A stretch of DNA of 64,000 bases from Sporobacter termitidis DSM 10068 (GTDB lineage: Bacteria; Bacillota; Clostridia; Oscillospirales; Oscillospiraceae). Below are positions 44,844-53,255 of the stretch, in pieces. The stretch lies in the NCBI RefSeq assembly GCF_900130065.1, contig NZ_FQXV01000013.1, positions 62,001 through 126,000 on the forward strand, written 5' to 3'. The translations under genes and the position numbers were made by a program. The notes beneath the pieces were generated by a model. It had not been told where the DNA came from. It saw nothing but the letters and a program-made list of their open reading frames with translations, and did no database searches. Positions within the stretch are counted from its first letter, which is position 1. Each line of letters opens with the position of its first letter.

Positions 44844-45539
44844 ATGCTGTCTGCCACATTTGCCATTTTACTGATGAGCCCCTTTCTCATGCTGCGCATG
44901 TCGGACGGCGCGGGGTCGTTTCCCAAGCCGCTGTCCGCGGCCGAGGAGGAGAAATACATAGATCTCTTCATGCGGGGGGACATGGAGGCAAGAAATATCC
45001 TGATCGAGCGTAATCTGCGTCTTGTCGCGCATATCATTAAAAAATACTACACGCTCACGAGCGAGCAGGACGATTTGATTTCCATCGGCACGATCGGGCT
45101 GATCAAGGGGATATCCACTTACAAGCCGGAGAGACGGGTGCGCCTGGCCACGTATGCCAGCCGCTGCATCGAAAATGAAATCCTGATGTATTTCAGGAGC
45201 CTGAAAAAAACGGCGGGCGATCTGTCGCTTTCCGATTCGATCGATACCGACAAGGATGGGAACAGCTTGTCCCTCATGGAAGTCATCAGCGTGGAAGACG
45301 ACATGCTGGACAATCTGAGCGCCCGTGAAACCTGCGGCCAGCTCTGCCAGTACATCGGCGAAACGCTGTCGGACCGGGAAGCGGAGATCATCACCATGCG
45401 CTACGGCCTCGACAACTCAACGCCCAAAACCCAGCGGGAGATCGCAGCCATCTGCGGCATCAGCCGCTCGTATGTCTCAAGGATCGAGAAGAAAGCGCTG
45501 GAAAAGCTCCGGAAATGCTTTGAGGATTCTTATTTGTAA
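44844..45539 (+). CDS. sigK: Sporulation sigma factor SigK
   Basis: 231 aa, mother-cell-specific late sporulation sigma factor. A hydrophobic pro-sequence (MLSATFAILLMSPFLML) precedes FPKPLSAAEEEKYI and the region 2 block ARNILIERNLRLVAHIIKKYY, DLISIGTIGLIKGIS and LATYASRCIENEILM. Region 4 ends TQREIAAICGISRSYVSRIEKKALEKL. The gene is intact, not split by a skin element. The pro-sequence implies activation by a SpoIVFB-like protease. ATG 44844 is chosen from the match to known SigK starts; GGTGGTG is upstream. A terminator follows. Confidence 0.93.
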   Translation: MLSATFAILLMSPFLMLRMSDGAGSFPKPLSAAEEEKYIDLFMRGDMEARNILIERNLRLVAHIIKKYYTLTSEQDDLISIGTIGLIKGISTYKPERRVRLATYASRCIENEILMYFRSLKKTAGDLSLSDSIDTDKDGNSLSLMEVISVEDDMLDNLSARETCGQLCQYIGETLSDREAEIITMRYGLDNSTPKTQREIAAICGISRSYVSRIEKKALEKLRKCFEDSYL

Positions 45540-45567
45540 ATGCCGCGGGGAAGGACACGCGGAAAGG

Positions 45568-45599
45568 GAGAGCCTGCTTGCCCGGCAGGCTCTCTTTTT
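45568..45599 (+). terminator. Intrinsic terminator of sigK
   Basis: 10-bp stem GAGAGCCTGC (45568-45577) with complement 45585-45594, then TTTTT. Confidence 0.9.
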
Positions 45600-45707
45600 G
45601 CGGGCTTATGCGTTTAATTTAAGACTTGATAAAAAGAAAAATTTATTGTATGATAAATGTAGGTTATCATACAGAGGCTGGCGTCGCATTTTCGACGTAA
45701 TCCGACT

Positions 45708-45865
45708 GATAATCTGTTTCCGAGCCAAATGGTCTAAAGGTTTCGACCATGACGTTTGGCCTGAGCCCTCGGGCTCGCGGGGTATGGCTGGAAACGGCCC
45801 TGCCTTCCTTTTGAGAAGGAGACAAATAGGTGCGGGAGCCGGCTTTCCCGCGCGCATTGCTGCAC
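45708..45865 (+). promoter_or_regulatory. Moco-riboswitch-like element 1
   Basis: Structured leader with CCGAGC (45720-45725), a GCCAAA / TTTGGC stem enclosing TGGTC / GACCA, GGCCTGAGCC, a GC hairpin, GGCTG-GAAA-CGGCC (GNRA tetraloop, near 45786-45799) and AAGGAGACAAATAGG. The same blocks recur at 53090-53250. This order and the genes that follow (Mo/W enzyme) fit the molybdenum/tungsten cofactor riboswitch class, from memory of that class; a covariance-model search is needed. A terminator follows directly. Confidence 0.72.
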
Positions 45866-45871
45866 AGTTTC

Positions 45872-45914
45872 AGGCAGCCTGTTTGTCCGTCTCAAAACAG
45901 GCTGCCTTATTTTA
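45872..45914 (+). terminator. Terminator of element 1 (expression platform)
   Basis: 13-bp stem (45872-45884 with 45895-45907, arm AGGCAGCCTGTTT), 10-nt loop, then TATTTTA. It sits between the aptamer and the 115-aa gene, so binding of the ligand would likely switch transcription off. Confidence 0.85.
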
Positions 45915-45992
45915 TATGCCGGGGTTTTCGTCGCAGATGAACAACGGTAGCAGGCGCGGGCGTGTCCTGGTCTGAGCTGCCGCGGAGGATAT

Positions 45993-46340
45993 ATGGAGAA
46001 CATCGGCATGATAACGCTGCCTGTCAAGCGCGGCGGGATACTGGAAGGGCTGGGCCGCGGCCACATGATTATCGCGCGCTCAAAGAATGCGTTTTTGTAT
46101 ATTCTGGAGCGTGACAACCGGTATCAGCTGATCCTGCATGAACACGGCGCCGCCGGCGCGCGCCGGAACCAGGTCCCGAAGTATGGACAGAATACCGCGG
46201 CCATACAAAGGCTCGCCGACCGATCCGAATATCTTTATGAGGCGGAGTTTGACCGCGCGCTCGATATATACACCCTTATGCGCTGCGCCGAGGAAGGCAT
46301 CCTGTCCATATTCCCGGACGGCGACGGCGGGCCGGTTTAA
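45993..46340 (+). CDS. Unknown 115-aa protein upstream of the transhydroxylase-like enzyme
   Basis: 115 aa, no signal peptide or membrane helix. It starts MENIGMITLPVKRGGILEGL and has a beta-rich first half (HMIIARSKNAFLYILER, YQLILHEHG) and a helical second half (YLYEAEFDRALDIYTLMRCAEEG). No Cys cluster or known motif is seen. CGGAGGA lies five bases before ATG 45993. It is the first gene behind riboswitch-like element 1 and 76 bp before the catalytic subunit gene, so it is probably cotranscribed; it may be an accessory or chaperone subunit (inference). Confidence 0.7.
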   Translation: MENIGMITLPVKRGGILEGLGRGHMIIARSKNAFLYILERDNRYQLILHEHGAAGARRNQVPKYGQNTAAIQRLADRSEYLYEAEFDRALDIYTLMRCAEEGILSIFPDGDGGPV

Positions 46341-46416
46341 ACGCCCTGCATCAGGCCGGACCGCCCGGGCGGCGACATCAATTCAAAGACACGCAATACT
46401 ATTAGGAGGAAAAGCA

Positions 46417-49098
46417 ATGGCTGAAAGAGTGACGCACAGCGTTTGTGTCGGGGGCCCCATCGCGATACATACCGTGGACGGCGTGATCAGGCGTATCCGG
46501 CCTATCGTGTTCGACGACAACGACCCAAAGGGCTGGGTGATCAAGGCCAGGGGCAAGGAATATACGCCCAACCGCAAGGCGCAGCCCGCCTTTATCGCCC
46601 TGACGGAGAAAAACAGGGCCTATTCCTATGACCGCATCCGCTATCCGATGATCCGCGAGGATTTCGTGGAAACGCCGGACGGCAAAAACCGCAGCACCGA
46701 AAACCGCGGCAAGTCCGGTTACCGCCGCGCCACCTGGGACGAGGCCCTCGACCTGGTGGCCAGGGAAATCAAGCGCCTCCATGCCACGTACGGCAAGGAA
46801 ACCGTTACCGCCTGCACGGGGTCTCACCATTCCTGGGGCCTTGTGGGCTACAAGCTGTCCACCTTCGCGCGGTTTTTCAGAATGATGGGCTACACCGAGC
46901 TCAAGGACAACCCGGATTCCTGGGAGGGCTTCACCTGGGGGGCGCCCCACACGTATGGCTATTACTGGCGCCTGGGCGGCACGGAGGCGTTTGACCTTTT
47001 GGAGGACGCCCTGCAAAACGTGGAGACGATGATCATGTGGTCCCATGACCCCGACACGACCCGCGGCGGTTACGCCGGCAACGAATCCACCATGTGGCGC
47101 CACTGGCTTGACGATATGGGCGTCCAATTTATTTATATCGACCCGTTTAACAACTTCTCCTCCGTCAAGCAGGCGGACAAGTGGTTCGGCCCCCGCCCCG
47201 GCACGGACGCGGCGCTCTGCGAGGGCATCGCTTACGTGTGGCTGACGGAAGGGCTTTACGACAAGGGGTATATCCAAAGGCACGCCCACCGCTTTGACGA
47301 ATGGGCCGACTATATCCTGGGCCGGGGCATTGACAGAACGGCCAAAACGCCGAAATGGGTCGAGACGGAAACAGGCATTCCCGCAGCCGACATCAAGGCG
47401 CTGGCACGGCGCTGGGCCTCCACCAAAACCATGGGCGGCTCCGGCCTGCGCGGCGGCTTCGGCGGCGTGTGCCGCACGGCCAACGGTACGGAATTCGCCC
47501 GGCTGATGGTCCAGCTTTTTGCCATGCAGGGCATGGGCAAGCCCGGCCAGAACATCTGGGTGGGCACCACAGGCGCGCCCATGGATTACAATTTCTGGTT
47601 CGGCGGCTACTCGGACCCTCTCTCTCAGATCGCCAACCAGCCCATCGCCGACAAGACGGCGGTGAACTGCGTGACCCAGAAGCTTTACCGCCCCAACGTC
47701 CCCGACGCGATCCTGGACGGCCACTACGAGTGGTACGGCGAGGGCTTTTGCGGCGGCGGGCTCGACCTGGAATTCACGGAAAATATTTATCCCAAGCCGG
47801 GCTATAACAAGGTCCACATGTTCTGGCGCTACGGCGGCTGCTTCATGGGTACCATGCTGGATACCAACAAGTGGGTCAGGATGTACAAATCTCCCGAGCT
47901 GGAGTTTGTCGTCAACCAGGATATCCACTTCCACGGCGAGGCGCGCTTTGCCGACGTGATCCTGCCCGCCTGCACGAACCTGGAGCGGTACGATATCGGC
48001 GAGCTCTGCAACTCCGGCAACGGCGGCTATCAGTCCCACTCCCAGACCGGCAACAGCTGGCAGGTGGTCGTCTTCCAGGACAAGGCCATCGAGCCGTTGT
48101 GGGAGTCCCGGTCCGACTACTGGATCTTTGCGCAGGTGGCCGAACGCCTTGGCTGGGGCCAGGAATTCACGGAGGGCCGCACCGAGCTCGACTGGTGCAA
48201 GCGCTTCTGGGAAAAATCCGACCTGTGCGAGAAAATATCCTGGGAAGACTTCACCAGGAAGGGCTATTACGTGGCGCCCGTGCCGGAGGACCGGGAGCGC
48301 CATTACGGCTTCCGCTGGTTTGCCGAGGGCTATCCCTGCGACACGCCCAACCACAAGCCGTGCCAGGAGGAGGGCAAGCTGGGGACCTTTACCGGCAAGT
48401 TCGAGTTCGTCTCCGAGAGCCTTCTGTACTGGGCGCCGGGCGACGAGGCCCGCACGCCCATCGCCACCTACAAGCACAGCTGGGAGGGCCACCACTCTAT
48501 CAAGGCGCGGAAGTATCCGTTTCATCTCATCACGCCGCACCCCCGCTTCGATTACCACACCCAGCACAACTCCTCCACACCGTGGTTCTGGGAGATCCGC
48601 GAAAACCGGGAGTACAGAAACGGAAACCCCTATCTCGTTGCCCGCATCCATCCGAAGAAGGCGGCCGAGAAGGGGATCAAGGACGGCGATTTTATGCTGC
48701 TGTTCAATGAACGCGGGTCGGTGCTCTGTATCGCCAGAGTTACTTACCGCGTTGAGGAAAATACCATCCACGCCTACGGCTCCTCGGGTATCTACAATCC
48801 CGTCGTGCCGGGGGATACCTCCATGGATATCGGCGGCTGCGTCAACATTCTGTCGCCGGGAAAGCTGATAGGCTCGATGGTGCCGGGCATGGCGCCGAAC
48901 TCCACGCTGCTGGACGTGTGCAAATACGAGGGCCCGATCCCGGACAGCCAGTGCTTTGAATATAAGCTTGACGCTGTGGCAAGGGATGCCGATCCCGAGG
49001 CGGAAACATGCCGGGAGATCATCGAGGGTCACGGCTTTGAAGAAATCCAGGCAAAGGAAAGAAGAAAATATCTCAGAAAAGCGTCGGCGCGGACGTAA
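46417..49098 (+). CDS. Molybdopterin oxidoreductase, pyrogallol-phloroglucinol transhydroxylase large-subunit-like
   Basis: 893 aa, DMSO-reductase superfamily with a bis-MGD Mo or W cofactor. By eye it matches the Pelobacter transhydroxylase large subunit along its length: TGSHHSWGLVGYKLSTF (catalytic His region, residues 137-138), DNPDSWEG with the Asp-Ser pair at 167-168 corresponding to the active-site Asp and metal-ligand Ser, ADKWFGPRPGTD, and the C-terminal GGCVNILSP. There is no N-terminal CxxC FeS motif or Tat signal, so it is cytoplasmic. Eggerthella-type catechol dehydroxylases belong to the same group. No FeS small subunit gene is adjacent. AGGAGG lies eight bases upstream. The substrate is unknown; hydroxylated aromatics are likely. 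Confidence 0.85.
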   Translation: MAERVTHSVCVGGPIAIHTVDGVIRRIRPIVFDDNDPKGWVIKARGKEYTPNRKAQPAFIALTEKNRAYSYDRIRYPMIREDFVETPDGKNRSTENRGKSGYRRATWDEALDLVAREIKRLHATYGKETVTACTGSHHSWGLVGYKLSTFARFFRMMGYTELKDNPDSWEGFTWGAPHTYGYYWRLGGTEAFDLLEDALQNVETMIMWSHDPDTTRGGYAGNESTMWRHWLDDMGVQFIYIDPFNNFSSVKQADKWFGPRPGTDAALCEGIAYVWLTEGLYDKGYIQRHAHRFDEWADYILGRGIDRTAKTPKWVETETGIPAADIKALARRWASTKTMGGSGLRGGFGGVCRTANGTEFARLMVQLFAMQGMGKPGQNIWVGTTGAPMDYNFWFGGYSDPLSQIANQPIADKTAVNCVTQKLYRPNVPDAILDGHYEWYGEGFCGGGLDLEFTENIYPKPGYNKVHMFWRYGGCFMGTMLDTNKWVRMYKSPELEFVVNQDIHFHGEARFADVILPACTNLERYDIGELCNSGNGGYQSHSQTGNSWQVVVFQDKAIEPLWESRSDYWIFAQVAERLGWGQEFTEGRTELDWCKRFWEKSDLCEKISWEDFTRKGYYVAPVPEDRERHYGFRWFAEGYPCDTPNHKPCQEEGKLGTFTGKFEFVSESLLYWAPGDEARTPIATYKHSWEGHHSIKARKYPFHLITPHPRFDYHTQHNSSTPWFWEIRENREYRNGNPYLVARIHPKKAAEKGIKDGDFMLLFNERGSVLCIARVTYRVEENTIHAYGSSGIYNPVVPGDTSMDIGGCVNILSPGKLIGSMVPGMAPNSTLLDVCKYEGPIPDSQCFEYKLDAVARDADPEAETCREIIEGHGFEEIQAKERRKYLRKASART

Positions 49099-49119
49099 AA
49101 ACCGGCGCGGAAGCCGGCG

Positions 49120-49641
49120 TCAGACGGATGGCCGGAGGCTGTCCGCCACGAGCCGGGGGAGGGCGTCCCTGTTTTGCGCGTCGACGGAGATGAGGGCGAC
49201 GCTTTGGTGCCGGCGGATTTCATCCACCCAACCGGCGGAGGAGAGCTTGAGGACGCCCAGCACGGGGACGGCGCCCTCCAGCGCGGTGAAAACGGCGCGC
49301 TGAAAGCGGGGCGCCCCGTCCTCCAGGTTGCCGCACTCGTCCATGACGATCAGACGCGCGCTTTCCGCGGCCTCCGCGATGTATTGCGTCCCCAGCGTAT
49401 CGAAGCGCTCCGGGAACGGCTGCGGCGGCAGCGCCTTGGAAAAGCGGGCCACCGTGTTCTCCTCGCCGTACGGGAGCGGCAGGCCGGCCCTGCCGATATA
49501 CAGCCGCCGGTCGGGGCGGGCGCGGTCGGCGCTGAAATAAGTCCGGAAGCCGCCGTAATCGACGTTCAGGAGAGACAGCGCCTTTTGGATGACGGTGCTT
49601 TTCCCGATCTGTATCTCGCCCGTCAGAAAGACATGCTTCAT
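49120..49641 (-). CDS. THEP1-like nucleoside-triphosphatase
   Basis: 173 aa P-loop NTPase. Walker A GEIQIGKST is at residues about 8-16; LIVMDECGNLE looks like Walker B; the end has VALISVDAQNRDALPRLV. This resembles the THEP1/NTPase_1 family. No partner domain. Last gene of the five-gene minus-strand operon, overlapping the methyltransferase stop by 4 bp, and convergent with the transhydroxylase-like gene. The role in the operon is unknown. Confidence 0.78.
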   Translation of the reverse strand: MKHVFLTGEIQIGKSTVIQKALSLLNVDYGGFRTYFSADRARPDRRLYIGRAGLPLPYGEENTVARFSKALPPQPFPERFDTLGTQYIAEAAESARLIVMDECGNLEDGAPRFQRAVFTALEGAVPVLGVLKLSSAGWVDEIRRHQSVALISVDAQNRDALPRLVADSLRPSV

Positions 49642-50339
49642 ACCAGCCCGCCCTTCAGCTCGAAAATGCCGACGGACTTTTCCCGCGGGATATAGTAGGG
49701 GAATTCCGCGCTCTCCGTTTTGACCAGCTTTTGAGCCAAAAACGTATCGATCTCCCCATCGGAGGCATAGGGCGCGTAGGTCCGCTGGAAATGCGCGGCG
49801 TCCTCGATTGAGGTAAACGGCTGGCCGAATTCTAGGCGCATGGTCGTCAGCGCATAGGGGATGCCCTTCGTGTCCAGGTATTCCCGCGTGTCACCGTCGG
49901 TGTTGCGCGTAAAGCCCCGGCCGCGCTTGGGGAACAGCTCCGTATTCGAGGCCGCGGCCACGACGGCCACCAGCTTTTTGCAGAAGGGGAGGTACCGGTC
50001 CAGCTCCCGGCTCCCGAAAAAGCTCATGTAAACGGCGTCCCACGCGCCGGAGAGCGCGTCGCAGTCCTGCAGGAGCGTATGTATATTATCGATGCCGCGC
50101 TCTTGCGCCCGTTCGGAAACGGCGGAGAGGGCGGCCTTGTTGATATCCAGACAGTCCACGGCGTCAAAGCGCGGGGCGATCTCAAAGTCGAACAGCGCCA
50201 GTCCGCAGCCCAGGTCGCAGAGGGTTTTGCAGTCGGCCACCATCGGCGCGATCGCCTCGGCAAGCTTTTTGAAAAAGCCCGTGTATTTTTCGGAATTCGT
50301 ATACCAGCGGATCGTGTCCCTGTCCCAGTTAAAGTACAT
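49638..50339 (-). CDS. Class I SAM-dependent methyltransferase
   Basis: 233 aa. SAM-binding motif I is in LCDLGCGLALFDFEIAP (residues about 41-57) with the acidic end of strand 2 in VDCLDIN; later motifs YMSFFGS and VVAAASN fit. No FeS or metal cluster is seen. The start overlaps the DUF364 gene end by 11 bp, and the stop overlaps the NTPase start. The substrate could be a cofactor precursor in the Mo/W island (inference); nothing in the sequence names it. Confidence 0.8.
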   Translation of the reverse strand: MYFNWDRDTIRWYTNSEKYTGFFKKLAEAIAPMVADCKTLCDLGCGLALFDFEIAPRFDAVDCLDINKAALSAVSERAQERGIDNIHTLLQDCDALSGAWDAVYMSFFGSRELDRYLPFCKKLVAVVAAASNTELFPKRGRGFTRNTDGDTREYLDTKGIPYALTTMRLEFGQPFTSIEDAAHFQRTYAPYASDGEIDTFLAQKLVKTESAEFPYYIPREKSVGIFELKGGLV

Positions 50340-51108
50340 GCGCTGCCCCGTCCTCCTTCAAAGAGACTTTCTGCCCGCTCCTGGACATCCTGGCGTTTTC
50401 AGCGCCGGCGGTGATCCTGAGCGCCATTTCCGCATCCTTGACGACGAAGCCCGACAGGTCGCTGATACCGAGCGTCAAAAGGTACGGCGCCATCGTCGTG
50501 GCGGGGCCGACAAGGACGACGCGCCGCGCGTTTTTCGACAGCTCCAGAAGCCGGGGGAAGGTTTTGTCCAGCAGGCTCCGGCAGCTGATATAGATGAAGT
50601 CCGAGACCGGCAGGATATATTCGCAGGAGGAGAAGGGATACTCGCCCTGCTCCGTGGGCTCCCATTCGATAATAGACAAATCGCAGACCGGCTCAAAAAA
50701 GGTCTCCAGATACGGGAAATGGCCCAGAACGGCGACCTTTTTGCCCTTGACGTCGTTTTGAGAGGTGATGAACGGGTCGTTGACCCGGTCCTCCTTGTGC
50801 ATGACGTCGTGCACCTCGATCCCGTTTGCACGGGCCACGGACGGCGCATTATAATAGGAATTGATGGCGGCGTGGCCGATGGCCGCCTCGGGGAAATTCC
50901 AGGATTTTATGAGCGCGGCGACCTCCCTGAGCGGCTTGCCGGTCAGGTCGCCGGACGAAACCGGCAGGCGCGTGTCGTCATCGAGCGTATAGCTGAAGCC
51001 CGCGCCCAGCGCGTTGGCGACAATCGTATGCACGCGCCCGCAGACGATCCGATCTGCCGTGAGCTCCTCCGGAATCCCGCCGATGAGCGCGTCGTATATC
51101 TCCCACAT
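50329..51108 (-). CDS. DUF4213-DUF364 protein (putative metal-chelate handling)
   Basis: 259 aa. The N-terminal part (residues about 1-95, containing GDLTGKPLREVAALIKSWNFPEAAIGHAAINSYYN) fits DUF4213 and the C-terminal part (about 110-245, KVAVLGHFPYLE, SRRVVLVGPATTMAPYLL-like block) fits DUF364. Structures of this family show a Rossmann-like C-terminal domain and it has been linked to heavy-metal chelation, from general knowledge. It lies between the ABC ATPase and the methyltransferase gene. It probably binds a small metal complex. Confidence 0.82.
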   Translation of the reverse strand: MWEIYDALIGGIPEELTADRIVCGRVHTIVANALGAGFSYTLDDDTRLPVSSGDLTGKPLREVAALIKSWNFPEAAIGHAAINSYYNAPSVARANGIEVHDVMHKEDRVNDPFITSQNDVKGKKVAVLGHFPYLETFFEPVCDLSIIEWEPTEQGEYPFSSCEYILPVSDFIYISCRSLLDKTFPRLLELSKNARRVVLVGPATTMAPYLLTLGISDLSGFVVKDAEMALRITAGAENARMSRSGQKVSLKEDGAAHVL

Positions 51109-51144
51109 GTCGTTGCCTCCTTTATAATGTTGCCAGAAGGATAT

Positions 51145-52164
51145 TTATAAGGCGTCAAGCGCGGTGATGCGCGCGCCTGACCGGAGCTGCGTCCTGAGCT
51201 TTAACAGCGTGTCGTCTATCTTTTCAATATCGGCCAGCACGCGCTTTTCCTCCGGCGTCGTTTCGATCACCTTAAAGATGCCGCCGTTTTTGATGACGAT
51301 CCGTTTGCCGGCATTCAGCGCCAGGAGCGGGTCGTGGGTGGCAATGAGGACGATCTTGTCGTTTTTCGTCAGGACCCGGATGGCCTTCTTCCGGTCGATG
51401 CCGGCGTTTTCGATCTCATCGATGAGCACCAGCGGCGAGACGCTCATATACGCCGTGTCCGCGATCATCAGCGCGCGGGACTGGCCGCCGGACAGCTGCG
51501 TCACCTTCGTATCGCAGGAAAACTGCTCGCCCGCCAGGTTGTTGGCGCACGCCATGCACAGGGCCACGGTTTTATCCACGTCCTCGGAAAACCTGCTGCG
51601 GGCGTGCATCTCCAAAAATTCGCGGACAGACATGTCCATGACGAAATTCATATTCTGGGACAGCTGCGCCACCAGCTTGCCGTCCATATCGAAGCGCGTC
51701 TCGTCCGGCACCTCCTGGCCGTTGACCAGTACCTGCCGACCGGTGGGCGTGTCGCGCTGGGCAAGGCACTCGATGTCTGCCAGGAGCCTGCTTTTGCCGG
51801 AGCCCGTGGGCCCCACCACGGCGGCGACCTCGCCTCTGGCCAGCGTGAGGGTGACATTTTCGGCCTCGCCGGACTTGTTCCGGCCGCCCAGTATCGTCAG
51901 CGACGAGACCGACGCCTCCCGCGCCTGCCCCGGCGTGACGGAGAGGAGAAAGCGGCACAGCTGGTACGGGATATCCTCTTTCCGGAGGCCGAATTCATCG
52001 GCGACGGTGTCGTCCAGCGCCGCGAGCAGCGCCTCAAGGCGCATTTCCGGCGGTATCTCCCGGACGCGGATGTTGGAGAGAAAGTCGCGGGCCAGGGGGT
52101 AGCGCACCAGAATATCCCCAAGGGCCGCCGTCGTTAAAAAATCATACAGCTCCCGTTCCGTCAT
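51145..52164 (-). CDS. Soluble ABC-type ATPase with helical N-terminal domain
   Basis: 339 aa. Residues about 1-80 form a helical domain (LGDILVRYPLARDFLSNI) that vaguely recalls ScdA_N/DUF1858-like domains. The ABC domain has Walker A GPTGSGKSRL at about 118-127, signature QLSGGQSRAL and Walker B PLVLIDEIENAG. No transmembrane partner gene is present in the operon, so it is likely not a transporter subunit. It overlaps the GTPase gene by 4 bp, which points to joint work. Its function is unknown. Confidence 0.78.
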   Translation of the reverse strand: MTERELYDFLTTAALGDILVRYPLARDFLSNIRVREIPPEMRLEALLAALDDTVADEFGLRKEDIPYQLCRFLLSVTPGQAREASVSSLTILGGRNKSGEAENVTLTLARGEVAAVVGPTGSGKSRLLADIECLAQRDTPTGRQVLVNGQEVPDETRFDMDGKLVAQLSQNMNFVMDMSVREFLEMHARSRFSEDVDKTVALCMACANNLAGEQFSCDTKVTQLSGGQSRALMIADTAYMSVSPLVLIDEIENAGIDRKKAIRVLTKNDKIVLIATHDPLLALNAGKRIVIKNGGIFKVIETTPEEKRVLADIEKIDDTLLKLRTQLRSGARITALDAL

Positions 52165-52850
52165 AGCTCAAAACCCATTTTCTTCAGCGTGCCCATCTGA
52201 TAGATTTCGCCGATGCGCGTTTCTCCCGTGCAGTAGGAGCATACGGCGGCGGGCGTTGTGAAGCGCAGCTTCAAATCCTTCAGGGTGGTGATATCCTTGG
52301 CGTCCCTCAGGTGCTTTGCCAGCATGAACGCGCCCTGGCCGGTGATGCCGTTGACGCTGACGAGCTTGGCCGAGGCGTTGACCTGCCTGATGTTAAAGGC
52401 GAAGACCTCCCGCTCGGCCTGAGAGACGATATCGCCCTTCGTCACGGCGACATAGTCGGCCAGCTTGAGCATGGGGCCGATCTTTCTGGGCGTGTTGACG
52501 CCGGAGAGATTGTCGATGACGCAGACGGAGGCGATGCCGTTGATGTACGGCGAGCAGCGGTTGCACAGGCCGGCGCTCTCCGTGATCAGCAGCCTGAAGC
52601 CGGAGCGCAGCCCCCACTGGACGGCGTCCTCGATATTCCCGACAAAGAAATGGTCGGGGCAGGTTTTGCCGGAATAGCCCGTGACGGTTTTGACGCCGGC
52701 CTCCTCGTAGCGGAGGTAATCAAACGACGTCAGACAGTCGAATTTGACGACGCCGACGTCGCTGGGGTCCATGTCCAGGGCTTCTATCAGTTTGAGGATG
52801 ACGGAGGTTTTGCCGGAGGAGGGCGGGCCTGCAAAGGTGATCAATTTCAT
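52161..52850 (-). CDS. G3E/HypB-UreG-like GTPase with Cys motifs
   Basis: 229 aa P-loop GTPase. Walker A GPPSSGKTS is at residues 8-16, a G4-like VTKGD near 136-140, and Cys residues at 64, 96, 99, 204 and 207 (CNRC and CSYC) look like a metal site. HypB, UreG, CobW and MMAA relatives use GTP to insert metals or cofactors. First gene of the five-gene operon: its downstream neighbour starts in an ATGA overlap. A role in loading a metal or cofactor is inferred from family and context. No promoter is firmly identified upstream. Confidence 0.8.
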   Translation of the reverse strand: MKLITFAGPPSSGKTSVILKLIEALDMDPSDVGVVKFDCLTSFDYLRYEEAGVKTVTGYSGKTCPDHFFVGNIEDAVQWGLRSGFRLLITESAGLCNRCSPYINGIASVCVIDNLSGVNTPRKIGPMLKLADYVAVTKGDIVSQAEREVFAFNIRQVNASAKLVSVNGITGQGAFMLAKHLRDAKDITTLKDLKLRFTTPAAVCSYCTGETRIGEIYQMGTLKKMGFEL

Positions 52851-52890
52851 AATAAATGCTCCCGATCTGCCGTTCGCGTGAGAAAGAGTG

Positions 52891-52918
52891 TTGACATTGA
52901 CGCGATCTTATGTAAAAT
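52891..52918 (+). promoter_or_regulatory. Candidate promoter of the FecCD-importer transcript
   Basis: TTGACA (52891-52896), 16-bp spacer, TAAAAT (52913-52918). It would start a transcript about 170 nt before element 2. The divergent five-gene operon starts within about 40-140 bp on the other side. Confidence 0.6.
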
Positions 52919-53089
52919 ATATTTGTACTGGTTAAATTTGCTTGGAGATAAGTGGATTTAGTTTGGTCTGTTTTGGTTTGATATTATATTATTATACTAA
53001 AATATTAACTCAAAATAAAGCCATTTCAAGCTTCTCGTGGAAAAATGATAGTATCTGCATAAATTTCATTGATTTATACAGATAAAATC

Positions 53090-53250
53090 CAATATTGGCT
53101 CCGAGCTGCAACACCTGTCACAAAGTTCATGGCGGTGCAGCCTGGGCGGCGGCGTTTTTGCCGCGCGCCCGCACGGTTTTGCTGGAAACGGCAGGGCCTT
53201 CTGTTTTGAAAAGGAGCAATACATAGGCGGCGCCGGCGTTTCCGGCGCCT
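53090..53250 (+). promoter_or_regulatory. Moco-riboswitch-like element 2
   Basis: Same order of blocks as element 1: CCGAGC (53101-53106), a variable stem (GCTGCAACACC / GGCGGTGCAGC), CCTGGGC, a GC hairpin, TGCTG-GAAA-CGGCA with GNRA loop (53180-53193), and AAAAGGAGC ... ATAGGCGGCGCC. The loops differ in length while the stems are kept, which argues for a conserved RNA. It precedes an importer and moeA, as expected for Mo/W control. Confidence 0.7.
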
Positions 53251-53255
53251 GAGTG

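Noticed and set aside
45708-45865. Cobalamin riboswitch
   Set aside because: The FecCD importer made this tempting for the sister copy, but the B12-box (GCCACTG-type) is absent in both elements and the conserved blocks match each other and a Mo/W context instead.
46138-46416. Upstream extension of the transhydroxylase-like frame
   Set aside because: It overlaps the 115-aa gene in another frame and is Arg/Ala/Thr-rich; AGGAGG and the family's usual start point to ATG 46417.
46402-49032. 876-aa minus-strand reading frame opposite the transhydroxylase-like gene
   Set aside because: Antisense shadow of a conserved enzyme; no ribosome site at its start, no recognisable motif, and composition typical of a GC-rich shadow.
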